NCBI RefSeq assembly: GCF_910592395.1
Contig: NC_088314.1
Coordinates: forward strand, 20,418,070 to 20,482,069
Source: Lineus longissimus
Lineage: Eukaryota; Nemertea; Pilidiophora; Heteronemertea; Lineidae
Length of the DNA stretch: 64,000 bases
Reading direction: 5' to 3'
The notes beneath the pieces are model-generated. The model was not told the origin of the DNA. It ran no database searches and was given only the letters and a program-made list of their open reading frames with translations. Within the stretch, counting starts at the first letter, position 1. Each line of letters starts with the position of its first letter. The position numbers and the translations under genes are program-made. Of this stretch, positions 10,986 through 22,000 are shown one piece after another.

Positions 10986-11912
10986 ATGTCAGGTACCCCT
11001 CTGCTTCTCCGATGCAAGGCCGCAAGTGGTCAACACACAATACGGCAACTGACAAGCGCTTCCACTGTTCATGACCTCAAACACACCCTCAACACCTTGA
11101 CAAATATTCCGCAGGACAGTCTTAAAATATTGGCGGGATATCCACCCAAAATCCTAAACATTGAGAACGACAATCAGCAGTTGGCGAGTTTGTCGTTAAA
11201 ATCTGGAGACGTCTTGATCGTTGAGAAAAACCAATTGGCCAAAGTAAGGCAGGCTGAAGCAGTTCTGCAACACATCGAAAACCAGAATAACTCTCGTGGT
11301 ATCCTGACCAGACAGGTTGTGCCTGCAAACAACTCATGTCTTTTCACGAGTATTAATTTTGCCAGGACGGGAAAGTTGGACCTGTCTGTCGCTGGTGGCA
11401 TGCGGGACCTTATTGCTAGTGTTGTCAGGGGCGATCCAGCAACATATAACGAAGCGTTTCTAGAAAAATCAAATGCTGATTACTGCGCTTGGATAATGAG
11501 TGACGAGACATGGGGAGGTGCTATCGAGGTCGCCATTTTATCGAAGTATTATGGGATAGAAATTGACGTTGTTGAGACACAGGCGGAACGGATTAATAGA
11601 TTCGGCGAGGACCAGAATTATACTCAACGCATTCTTCTTATTTATGATGGGATACATTATGATCCGCTAATGTTGGAACCCATTGATGCTACCACTCCAC
11701 AGACTGTCTTCTCGACCAATGATGAAAGTATTCTGAGTCTTGCTCTGGAGCTGGCTGCCGAGGCCAGGAGTAGCCACCAGTTTACCGATATGCAGGGCTT
11801 TTCTTTGCGGTGTCTGATTTGTCAGAAAGCGCTCACAGGACAATCTGCTGCCCAGGAACATGCCAAGGCAACAGGGCACATCAATTTTGGCGAGTATGAG
11901 GAAGACTCGTAG
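10986..11912 (+). CDS. YOD1: Ubiquitin thioesterase OTU1
   Basis: A single coding exon encodes 308 residues. YOD1 is a cytosolic OTU-family deubiquitinase that works with the p97/VCP ATPase in ER-associated degradation. An N-terminal ubiquitin-like UBX-L domain spans about 5-83 (GYPPKILNI, SGDVLIVE). The OTU domain spans about 108-230, with catalytic Cys118 in NNSCLF and His224 in DGIHYDPL; WGGAIEVAILSKYY is a strong family motif. A C-terminal C2H2 zinc finger uses Cys276, Cys279, His292 and His298. Oddly, the usual Asp of the DxxC motif is Asn115. The start is placed at 10986 because a splice acceptor ends at 10962 and the UBX-L domain follows at once; human YOD1 is longer at its N terminus. 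An AATAAA lies at 12475. Confidence 0.97.
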   Translation: MSGTPLLLRCKAASGQHTIRQLTSASTVHDLKHTLNTLTNIPQDSLKILAGYPPKILNIENDNQQLASLSLKSGDVLIVEKNQLAKVRQAEAVLQHIENQNNSRGILTRQVVPANNSCLFTSINFARTGKLDLSVAGGMRDLIASVVRGDPATYNEAFLEKSNADYCAWIMSDETWGGAIEVAILSKYYGIEIDVVETQAERINRFGEDQNYTQRILLIYDGIHYDPLMLEPIDATTPQTVFSTNDESILSLALELAAEARSSHQFTDMQGFSLRCLICQKALTGQSAAQEHAKATGHINFGEYEEDS

Positions 11913-12474
11913 ACTGCGTACTGACAGGTACCTGTTGACTATGCTCCCTCGCTTTAAACCGTATCTAAGAGTAGGAATGGTCATGCATTATTACTTTATA
12001 TATTGCTGTTGCGCGACCATGAGATCCTCTATGAAGTTTCATGACTGCCAGAATCGATTTATGCAAGGTTACTAATGACCCTCTTGTACTGTGTAGGGTT
12101 AATATTGGCTCATTCAGATCAGTTGGAAAATTTGTTTTGGTAAAGATAGTAATCTTGTTTTACTTGGCTTGCTACAAGTTGTAGAATTGTGCTACAAGTA
12201 CATGTAAAGAATGCTGCACTGAAAGTGAAATGTACTGAAAATAGCATGTTTACAAGAATTCGTAAATATGAAAAAAGAGCGTATTCTAGCATTCATCAAC
12301 ATGTATTATTCATTTGTTTGGTCATTGTTTTCTAGGGGTTCAAGATTTATGGCTTCTGCTTGAAGGTGCATGTTTATTTTGAATTTCCAAGTTCTTGTAA
12401 TCACGACAGGTACATTGCGCTTGGGTTACCCTCAGCTGTGTTCATTTCTGTCTTTCCAATTTCTTATAATTTTG

Positions 12475-12480
12475 AATAAA
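12475..12480 (+). other. YOD1: Polyadenylation signal of YOD1
   Basis: AATAAA 563 bases after the YOD1 stop codon. The stretch 11913-12474 is AT-rich without coding signs and is most likely the 3'UTR. From 12480 to 13311 I see nothing further. Confidence 0.65.
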
Positions 12481-13311
12481 AACAGTGAAAGAAACTGAAT
12501 TGATAGTCAGTTTATGCCAAAAAGGTTCTTTGTTACCGATAGTGTGGAAGTTATCGATTGCAAGGCCGTATTGGGATTGGTCTTATTTTGAATTTGGATG
12601 TGACAATCTCTGATGTATCAACCTTTCCCTTACTCAAGAACACTCATTGGAATCTAGCTGTTGGAAAACATGCAGATCTACTTTCAAGAATGATGGAACT
12701 AGTTTCTGTCCCATCACCGTCTGTGTGGATTGTGTCTCAAGCATGGCGCAGATGAGTTAGCTAGATTAGACCTGCTGAACATGTGGACAATAGGGTCCGC
12801 AATAGGGTTCCATTCAATAACTTGCGTATGACTTCATGATGTCTTTATATCTACTGAGGCTAGGGAAGGGCATCGTACTTGTCATAAAAAATACGCTTTA
12901 GGTACTATATCTGGCTCAATTGAACAAGGTGTGACGGCTGGGATTGGTTGGATAATATGCTTCCAAACACAGTGAATTGAAAATGGCCGACAGCAAAGTT
13001 GTCCAATCGGTTGGTTGTGACAATTCAAAATAACCGTATTCACAAATCATTTCCAAAAAATAGACAAACTGAAAGAATGAAGAAAGCTACTGTATTTGTA
13101 TTGAGATCGAATTTATTTAAAACTACAGGAATTTACTTCCTAATTATGCAGACAGTAACCATACATATACATATATATTTTCCTTGCTACGATTTACTGT
13201 GATCAGGTCAAATCGTACGAATCAATAAAGTCTACAAGAAACTTACTAAAATCCCCACAAAATCAATTAAAATGACAGTCCTCTGAATGCACTTGCCCTA
13301 TGCAGAAAGGC

Positions 13312-13317
13312 TTTATT
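13312..13317 (-). other. NUDT5: Polyadenylation signal of NUDT5
   Basis: AATAAA on the minus strand, about 160 bases after the NUDT5 stop codon. Confidence 0.65.
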
Positions 13318-13476
13318 CTATGCTTGTAGGTTCTATGTTCAAAGGCAATAACCAGACTGATGTAGAAGAATAGCTTCGGAGAAGACTGAGATAGAACCAT
13401 CCATTATGGTTATAAAACAGATATCAAAAAGAAGGCTATTCAGTTTGGTAAAGTCATAAAAAACTGTCGCTATCAT

Positions 13477-16265
13477 TTAACCATCGAATGAAGAAAGATC
13501 TGGCTTTTCTTGAAGTGGTGGTTCAGAGGCCTGTGCCAGGGCTATGGCATAGCTATAAACTCGTGCATCCACAATGAAGCCCTCTTTGCTTTGCACTGGA
13601 ATGAGAGAGAAGCAGTGAATACTACATAGACTTATGAAGAGCAGGGGCAGTCACAAATAATCTGGGAAAAAATATAAGGAACAACTAACCTCGAAGATGA
13701 TGTGGATGCACCACGCAATGCAGAAAGACGGCTTATCTCAGATTTCAAAGTGATCATTCAAACAGATATTGAGATCAATCTGGAATATTCTGTTATGTTA
13801 TTGAAAAGATGCTGTATCACTCGACCAGAGAACGTCAAAATCTCGCAAAGAAAGGCTCCACCCAAGCCTAGTTAAGTTCACCTACCATTCAAGTAGTTTA
13901 GTAATTCACCAATTGGCACTTTAAGAACTTCAATAAACTCTGAAAGAGGAATAAGAATCATCAGCAATGGCACAACCACTTGAGCAAATAATCAGTGGAC
14001 TTAGTTCACATATATCATAAGTGACCTAAGCTTCTCATGAAGTAACGCTGACAGGGATTAAGTCAAGACTGTCAAGTCTCTGAAAACCCCAAAATTACAC
14101 GAGTACATCAGAAGATTTTCCATCGTGAGGTGTGTGACCTTGACACACAAACTCACCATTTTCTTCAGCTTCTTGAACAGGTTTTTTATTAGCCTTTAGG
14201 TCACCATCGATCTGAAACAAAAATAGCAGCTGGGATTATTCCTCACAAAATTTCCCACACAAAGTATTTAAAATGCTAAGATACAAACAGTGCCATCTAA
14301 GTTTGTTGACTGAGAGCTTTCTAATGAAGTGTATCAGGGATAGCCATTTCTAGGTTTTTACAATGTCAAATGCATTTCTCGAACTTTTAGAATGCAACCT
14401 TTGCTTTTCATGCATCAACTGATGTCCCATCACACAATTCGACCAAAACAAGACACGTACCTCAACAGTAACCATAGATGCAGTACAGTTCCCAGTCCCG
14501 GCATCCAGGGTCGTAACTAAAAGAAGAGAAGTTGAACCAGAATCATAATCCAACTTCAATCAATAATTCTAAAACACTGTGCCAACATTACAATGTTGCA
14601 CTGTTTATAGTCTATGAAGCACTGTGTCTCGTTCTGGCAGCAGGAGTTATGGTTAGGCAACCATGCGTGCATCTTTAATGAAGGAAAAAACGTGATGTTA
14701 TTGGTGCATTCAAGAACTGATTCTTACCAGGCGAGGTGTACTTCACTTTCCCCACGTATCCTGTCTCTTCCTTCAGTTCCCTCACTGCAGTCGACTCCAT
14801 AGATTCACCCGGATCTACCAAACCTGAAAACAATAATGACAAGAATGAATTTTGTGATATTTCAAGACCACAATATTTGATCTCTCAGGAAAGTTACAAC
14901 TGGTTTCAAAGAGCTATGAAATCTATTGGCTGTGTCAGTATTGTGGTCAGAATACAAAAGACGGAGATCACGACCCCTTTCATTTTCAGATTAGTTATCA
15001 TTTCTATTGTAACTTTAAGGTCTGTACTGTTACGTATCAAGTAGAGTTTGCACCCATCCATTGAAACTTACCTGCAGGGAACTCTAAGGTACAGCAGCCC
15101 AGCGGTGGACGGAACTGTTTCACTAAGATGATACAGTCAAACTTGTACATTCTCTTGAGCGTTGGAATGATTATGACGGCTGGAAAAAAGTAGACAAGTT
15201 TAAAGCCAGGTCACCACATGTAAAGGTTTAAAGGCCTACTCTGTTCATTCAATAATTTGGAAATTGAATTTGAAAATTTTCTAAGTAATGAGTTGTACCT
15301 TACCATCACTTCCTCCATCTTTCGATTTCGTTGTCCTTTCAACTCCTTCCCAAGTCCTGAAATTAATCAGAGTGGTTAAATTCCAGCCGAGCCGAGAGAT
15401 TATACCTGCCTGGCCAAATACTAATGTGGTTGAAACCAACAAGAGCCTTCTTCCCCAAGTAGGACACAATAGTGTCAATGAAAGTTCAGCTCTAGTCTAA
15501 ATAACACGAATGGACACTCTACTGTAGAGTGAATTGTATTTGAGCAAAAAACTGCATTATTCAATCTCAGATATTTAGAATATGACATTGGTTCCTACCC
15601 AGCAACAGGAAAGATTTTAGAAAATATTGGATGCTTACCTTTTGTTCCCAAGAGGATCTTGGTATGTTATCAAATTGAGAGAGATCCACTTTCCAGTTGC
15701 AATTTGCTGAAAATAAAACAATGAAATTAAGGATACCAATTGCGTAACTGATTAGCCTGCAATTTACAAGAAAGCTTCAGCAAGTCCTTGCTTGACCTTG
15801 GTGGACAGAGAAGGATGATTTTGAAGAGGTTTGTTTGGGCGCTGATCAGTCACGCGTTTCACCTGGAACAAAGTGTCACAGTAGCTTAAGTCCGAAGTTG
15901 GCTTAGGTCTTCTGACGTGTTTTGAGTGTACGCATTTGTTTTGTTTTGGCGCTGATTCATCTTTGGTTAAAAGGGCCATCGCATGCTGACTTCCGTTCCA
16001 TGTCAACTGAGGCTCACATATACCCATTTTATTTCCCTAGACCAAGGCAAGTGCCACTACAAGTACTGATGGTCAGAAAAAGGGAATAAATAGGTAATTT
16101 TGTATCAATCGAGGAAGCTGTTGTCGAGAGCTGTAACAAAATACAGTGTGGTTGCATAGATGGTTGTCACACCTGTTGGTCCAGTGTCTTCGCATCCGTA
16201 GATTTAAAGGCCGCTTTCTCTTTCTTCATTGGAGGACTCTTGGTGTCGTCGCGTTCATCTGCCAT
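13477..16265 (-). CDS. NUDT5: ADP-sugar pyrophosphatase (Nudix hydrolase)
   Basis: Nine exons, in transcript order 16173-16265, 15639-15706, 15304-15356, 15072-15179, 14728-14823, 14461-14516, 14157-14211, 13886-13939, 13477-13595, encode 233 residues (human about 219). NUDT5 hydrolyses ADP-ribose and other ADP-sugars. The Nudix box GX5EX7REUXEEXGU is intact: Gly108, Glu114, Arg122-Glu123 and Glu126-Glu127 with Gly129. Family landmarks flank it: [29 protein letters not shown] and near the C terminus [13 protein letters not shown]. The first Met used is 16265 (MADERDD), but the frame stays open upstream to an ATG at 16493, adding 76 residues rich in Ser, Arg and Lys that look like a mitochondrial presequence. 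The gene is divergent from the SMYD4-like gene. Confidence 0.95.
15825..15980 (+). repeat. Dispersed repeat family R1, copy 1
   Basis: A roughly 150-base segment in NUDT5 intron 1 (TTTGGGCGCTGATCAGT at its left, GGCGCTGATTCATCTTTGG at its right). It aligns over most of its length to copies at about 44030-44160 (reverse orientation) and 62790-62950. It has no coding support and its ends are not precisely defined. Confidence 0.7.
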
Positions 16266-17432
16266 CTTTAGATCTTGCACAATCGTGCTGCAAAAACGTC
16301 CTAACCTTTGAAGACCGAATTTACTGTTAACTGTGAATGTGGCAGCAGTAGGCCTATGTTGAACTTTTGAACCCTTCTTTGGGTTGAGAATTTTCGAAAA
16401 CCAAGAGGAACTGGCGGCGTGACGACCAAATATTTGAGTGTTTAGACGACAACAGGAGAGATAAGAAGAAAGGAGATTTGTGCTAAAGTTCATCTGATGG
16501 CTAACTTTTGCCAAATAAAGGGAAACTTAGCAGCAAAGAACCAGAAACACGTGATATTGATAAAATTTCGTGTCATGCTACTTCGCCCACGAACCCAAAA
16601 CTTGACTCTCAGTTCCATCGCCAACCAATAGTCGGCGCTACAAGCTTCGAAAATTTCTTGAAGAAGTCGGCTTCAAAAACTTGCCGATTTTACCAATTAA
16701 TTCAAAAGCAAACGTCACAAGTTTGTTGGTAGGTAATATTGACCATATAGCCGTAGTTTTTCAGCAAAACCCATTGCAAAATATTTAGCATGTTGTCTAA
16801 AATCGGACGCCGAAATATATAAGATTTCTGCTAGGAAATGTCTATGTACTAGGGGTATACACTGTTGCAGTGGTGCTAAAAATAGAACACAGGTATGGGA
16901 TACCCTTATATAGATCCTGGTATCTTTCTACAAGGTTCTAAGGTAGATCTAGTACATGAGAAAACCTTTACCAGTATATAACTATTACCAAAGTTGTTGT
17001 CGTGGCAATCTAATTATTCCAATAATGGTTTCAGATTATGATAAAGTGACACACCCCCTTCATAAATTTTCATGGTTAGGACCTCTGGCCTGTCAATTTA
17101 TTTTCAGCATTGATTCATCATAGCATAATTTTTGTAATCAGAGATTAGAAAATATTGAGTTGGGAGGATAGAGTCAGCTAGGACATTGTAAGCTCTATGA
17201 ATGATTTTGAGCGATCGATTGTATTAAGTAGGAGGAAACCTACGCCTACGTCGGCCAAGTTGCCTTCGCTTTTCTTAAATGAAAAAGTAATTCCAACAAG
17301 TCCTTTACCAATAGATGATCCTTATGCAATATTTCAGCAAAGAGACTTGGAACTTTCAAAAATTCGCCATTAAATGTATTTTGCAACTTTTGTCTTTTCA
17401 GATTCATCAGAAGAAGGCGAGTCAAAGTTACC
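16266..17432. other. Divergent promoter region between NUDT5 and the SMYD4-like gene
   Basis: Both genes start outward from this interval. A splice acceptor (TCTTTTCAG) ends at 17402, 30 bases before the SMYD4-like ATG, so that gene has a 5'UTR intron. The NUDT5-side frame is open as far as 16493. No TATA box or other clear element was found. Confidence 0.45.
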
Positions 17433-19460
17433 ATGGCCGAGATAGAGATATCAGGAGGGGTGTTCCATAACTTCTACCAAACCATATCGGAAGAGCTGAA
17501 ATCCTCGGGAAAGTTAGACGAACTCTCAGCTGAATTTGCCAAACTCAAAACTGACGAGGAGCGAGCAAAGTTTGTTCTTGAGCTGGAGATCGTAAATGAA
17601 ACGATGAAAATTGAGGAAAACTTTAATGGGAAGTCGCTGGAGGAAGCTAAGGTTTTGAGGGAGAATGGCAACCAATCCTTTCAGAAGAAGTATTACTATA
17701 ATGCGTTGCAGCATTATAATGATTGCATAAGGAAAGTTCCGTTAGATGCTGATAATCCAGAAGGGAAGAATGAGCTAGCTTTGGCGTATGGGAACAGATC
17801 TGCTGTGCTGTATCATTTGAAGGACTATGAGCAGAGCTTGATTGACATTGGCCTTGCTCTTGAGTGTGGGTTTCCACCAGAGTTACATTTCAAACTCTAC
17901 GACCGCCAAGGGAAGTGTTATCGTGAACTCAAGAAGAAAGGGGATGCAGTCGCTGCTTTCAAGAAGGCATCTGAGCTGCTGCAGCAGTCGAACCTTGACG
18001 AGAGTAAGAAACTAAACTGGGAAAACGACATCAGGACGCAAGCGGAGGCTTGTCAGAAATTGTCGGCAGAGAAGCCGAAAACAAAAGACTCTCAGAAGAA
18101 CATTTACAAAAAGCCGAAGATTCCAGTCTTTCCTCCGAGTTGTAATAAAAATGATAAGTTCCCATGTGCGAGCGCTGTTTTTGAGTTGAAGGATTCAGCA
18201 GAGCAAGGACGCTGTGCAGTTGTGAGTAAAGATGTCAGAGTTGGTGAGGTGTTGATCGTCGAGAAACCATTTGGTTCTGTCTTACTGGCTCCGTACTACA
18301 TGACCCATTGTTACAACTGCATGAAACGCACCATTGGCACTTATCCGTGTCCCAATTGTTGTACCGTTAACTTCTGTAGTAAGGAATGCCAGCAGGTGGC
18401 GTTGGATTCCTTCCACAAGAACGAATGTAAATACCTTAGTAACATCAATCTTACAGACAACTGCTGGGGGCACCTTGTTCACCGTGTCATCCTTCGAGCC
18501 GGGTATGATAAACTCACGTCGTTTAAGGAGTATTTGAAAAATGAAGGTGGTAACGTAGATTGGAATAAATTTGGTTGTGGTGACGGTGACGTTTGGGCTG
18601 AGAATGATCTGCGTACCGTGCGCTCACTCATGACACACGATTCTGACCGTACCCCAGCTGATCTGTTTTTAAGGGCGATCAAAGCAGTGTTCTTACTCAA
18701 GTGTCTTCAAAAAGGTGGCTTCTTTGGCGAGGAAGCCAAATCTGAAGATGTGGTTTTTGTTGGTGGGCTTTTGTTATCGCTCCTCCAACTCTGCCCATGC
18801 AATGCTCACGAGGTCTCCGAAATTGAGGTTTCAAGAAAAGGCATACGCCACGCTAAGTCGTTAGAAATTGGTGCTGGTCTCTACCCAACGATGAGTTTGT
18901 TGAACCATTCATGTAACCCAACTGTTGTCCGCCATTATTATGGTGATGTTTGCGTTGTCCGTGCCATCCGTAACATGCGTAAAGGTGAAGAGATAGTTGA
19001 TAACTACGGTGCTCTATGGGCGGTGCATCCCAAGAAATTCCGCCAAGATAAATTAAAAGATCAGTATTATTTTAACTGCCAATGCGACGCTTGCCTTGAT
19101 GACTGGCCGATATATCCTGAAATGCCCGATAACATGCCTCCAGCTCTGAAATGTGAGAAATGTAGCGAGCCGTTACTTCCCCAAGAGAACACAAACTTCA
19201 CTGCCTACCCTTGCACCCAATGTAAGCACAAACATGACATGTCGAAAAAGTTACTCGTCCTCGAGCGTTCGCATGAAGTCTTTTCTGAAGCGATGGATAA
19301 AATGTTGAAAGGCGACGTTGAGGATGCATTGCCGGTGTTTGAACGCCACCTATGGTTGATGGAAGAATGTTTATGTCTTCCCTGGAAGGATTATAATAAC
19401 TGCCAAGAGGCGGTGAAGCATTGTTATGCAGTCATGGCAAACTGTAAGAAAATAGATTAA
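17433..19460 (+). CDS. SMYD4: SET and MYND domain-containing protein, SMYD4-like
   Basis: An uninterrupted coding exon of 675 residues. SMYD4-type proteins are candidate lysine methyltransferases that join TPR repeats to a SET domain split by a MYND zinc finger. TPR-like helices span about 70-180 (ALAYGNRSAVLYHLKDYEQS). The MYND finger spans about 293-332 (CYNCMKR, CPNC, CSKECQ, HKNEC). The second half of SET holds the cofactor-binding NHSCNP at 491-496 and the DNYG motif near 523. A post-SET cysteine cluster (CQCDAC) lies at about 549-554, then a second pair (CEKC) near 574. The intronless CDS with a 5'UTR intron is unusual beside its intron-rich neighbours. Human SMYD4 is longer at 804 residues, and orthology versus a SMYD4-like paralogue is not settled here. 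Confidence 0.93.
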   Translation: MAEIEISGGVFHNFYQTISEELKSSGKLDELSAEFAKLKTDEERAKFVLELEIVNETMKIEENFNGKSLEEAKVLRENGNQSFQKKYYYNALQHYNDCIRKVPLDADNPEGKNELALAYGNRSAVLYHLKDYEQSLIDIGLALECGFPPELHFKLYDRQGKCYRELKKKGDAVAAFKKASELLQQSNLDESKKLNWENDIRTQAEACQKLSAEKPKTKDSQKNIYKKPKIPVFPPSCNKNDKFPCASAVFELKDSAEQGRCAVVSKDVRVGEVLIVEKPFGSVLLAPYYMTHCYNCMKRTIGTYPCPNCCTVNFCSKECQQVALDSFHKNECKYLSNINLTDNCWGHLVHRVILRAGYDKLTSFKEYLKNEGGNVDWNKFGCGDGDVWAENDLRTVRSLMTHDSDRTPADLFLRAIKAVFLLKCLQKGGFFGEEAKSEDVVFVGGLLLSLLQLCPCNAHEVSEIEVSRKGIRHAKSLEIGAGLYPTMSLLNHSCNPTVVRHYYGDVCVVRAIRNMRKGEEIVDNYGALWAVHPKKFRQDKLKDQYYFNCQCDACLDDWPIYPEMPDNMPPALKCEKCSEPLLPQENTNFTAYPCTQCKHKHDMSKKLLVLERSHEVFSEAMDKMLKGDVEDALPVFERHLWLMEECLCLPWKDYNNCQEAVKHCYAVMANCKKID

Positions 19461-22000
19461 AGTGAGTTTTTGTTTTCAATGACAGACATGGTGTATAGTA
19501 GTCATATTGTAAACAAACCTGTACAGCCTTTGTCTAAAGTGAATAGCCGTGGTTTTCTATTATCTTGAGGTCATCTTTTGGGAGCGAGGGGGCAGGCAGC
19601 TATTTCAAAGTACAAAGTTCTCATTGGGATTAGTGTCACAGCAGTCACTCGTGAGAGTGAGTCTTCTTGCAATCCAGCCATTCCTTCTTCAATACTGTCC
19701 TCATCTTGCCTCACTTTTCTGTCTCAGTTTTATTATCGTCAGTGTGGGTGGGGAAAGCTAGGTCTCAGGAAGTAGAGAATGACCGTTATGTAGTCAGCAA
19801 GACTATTAATGAATCTCATGATGCGAATACTTCACATCACTTGAAAAATAGTTTCCACAATTGGTGTTAAAAATGTATTCCTGGTATGATAATTTAGGTA
19901 GATTAAAATACAATGGAACTTCTAGTGAACTTCTTGCGAAGCTCTGAAAGTGGTATCGCTCATAAATGTGTCATATCATATGATATTTTGCACTTTTGAG
20001 AAAAATGGAAAAACTTATTAATTTCCTAACTATTTCAAATTTATTTTGCAGCTAACTAAGAATAATATATAAAAACATGACAATGAATATGCAATTGATA
20101 ATATGTCTTACTGGTGTTACATAACGGGTCAAGATGATTAGGCTTTTCTTTTATGACGGTGACGATATGGTACATGTCGTCTATCTCAACCAAGTTTAGA
20201 AGTCCCACTTATAAAACTGGTGATACTCCTAACTGTCACTGAAGGATTTGCTGTCTCAAAGCTCCATGCGTCAATTCTCCAGTCGTTGCATTGTATAAGC
20301 TCTTTGATTTGTTGTTGGTTTTCCTAATTTAGAATGCATGCGTGTTCATTTATAATCAAAATCTGCCAACGGATTGTTCACTTTGAGCTTTTTGTGTATG
20401 ATCATGTTTAAGGGGTACTATGTGTTAATTACTGTAAAACTAATCATCGACTATTGTGCAATTGAATTAAGAGGAACCACATGTAGTTGAGGTATAATGC
20501 TCTTTAATTGCTCTACATACCGGTGAAGGCTGGTAAAATGTGTTCAAGATTCTCTGGGGTAATTTGAGGGTAACTTCAAATGTTTAACAAACCGCATAGT
20601 TTTAATAAACTCATTTAATAACAATATTTTGTTTGAAGTCATTTTCTCATATTGTATTTGAAGGTCTATGCACACTCTTAGGAATAAAGGTTCGGAGCTT
20701 AAGAAAACTTCAATAAGCCCAGTAACCTATCTTTCTAACTCTACTGTGCTTTGATGACTTCTCCTTCAACGTTTGCCCTGCAGCTGGAGGCGATATTCTC
20801 CAGAGGAATATCTTCCCAGAGTCCACGCAAGTTACTCATGTTTCTCACTTGGTGGGGTCTTTTGCTTGGCCCTGGCATAGACACCAGATACAAGGAACCT
20901 CACGGGTTTTGAGTTTAATTCGAAGGACTGAGTGCTCAGACGACGGATCATGCGGCAATTCCACAATGGTTGTAGTCGGTTTCACAATGAATGGCGCTAG
21001 GAGTTTTTATGATTTCACACAGAAAACGTAATATAGTCTTCCTACACGTGGAACTTCCTCGGCAGCATCTAGAAATATTCACTGCCAACCACCATGAATG
21101 AGGGATTTGAAACCAAACCGAGATTTCCTTGTTGCCTGCAGTGCCAACCACTCGTATCATCAAATAAGACTTGTTGCTGCTCATCCGATTGATAAAGGAA
21201 GTAAACCAATGCGGACATTGAGCCCACAACATTTGCTTAGTTGTTCAGGGGATGACTGTTTGATTACAGCTGTATAATCTGTAGTTTCCCCTTACTCGCA
21301 CACCCTGACAACCAATGGTCTATCTGCTGCCTACACTACGGACACAGGGGCCTACCGGCCGCGTCCATCACCCTATGATTGTTTGATAAACTTTCATCAT
21401 CGGTAAACAGAAAACAATATTCCTGGTGAAGAAGCACAAAATATTATTTCAACGTCCGGAAAAACTGAAAGTGAAAATGTTACGAGACATCAGAGTTGTG
21501 GAAAAATGTTCATCATCAATGGGTCAACCTCGCCAAATGTTTTTTTAACTTTAAATGTTACTTCAGACCCATCCTCACCTCTTGCTGACAATGAGTCGGA
21601 AGTCTCATTTGTTTTTGTAGAACATCAAGTTATGACTTCTTGATGAACATTTCAAGCCCAGACCCATAAGTTGCGGGCGGGCGGTGATGAAAGACTGATT
21701 AAGCCGCTCGTGACTTTGATTATAGTTCTGAAAATTATCTAAGATCACATGTATCATTATCTGCTATAAAGATGCTTTATATGTAATATTTTTGGGGATT
21801 TACCAAAATTGAGTTAAATAATTAAAATACTATAATCGATTTCTCATGAATCAGGGGCGGATTTTGAAAGGGATAAATTGGCCAGATTTGGTGAAGACCG
21901 TCACTGGATTGATTTGTAAAAGAGAGGAAGGAACTCCAGAAGTATTTGGAAGATCGGACGTAACAGATAGCAGTAATCTTCTGAGCAAAACATAGGCGAA
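19461..22000. other. 3' region of the SMYD4-like gene and intergenic DNA; no gene seen
   Basis: AT-rich sequence with no supportable exon. An AATAAA at 20683-20688 is a candidate end for the SMYD4-like transcript. From 20700 to 22000 I see only scattered short open frames. A GGGATTTACC motif near 21795, one mismatch from an NF-kB site, lies about 205 bases before the start of cytokine-like gene A; this is only suggestive. Confidence 0.45.

Noticed and set aside
15764-16027. Minus-strand open frame in NUDT5 intron 1
   Set aside because: Overlaps repeat R1; skipping it restores the exact NUDT5 frame between 16173 and 15706.
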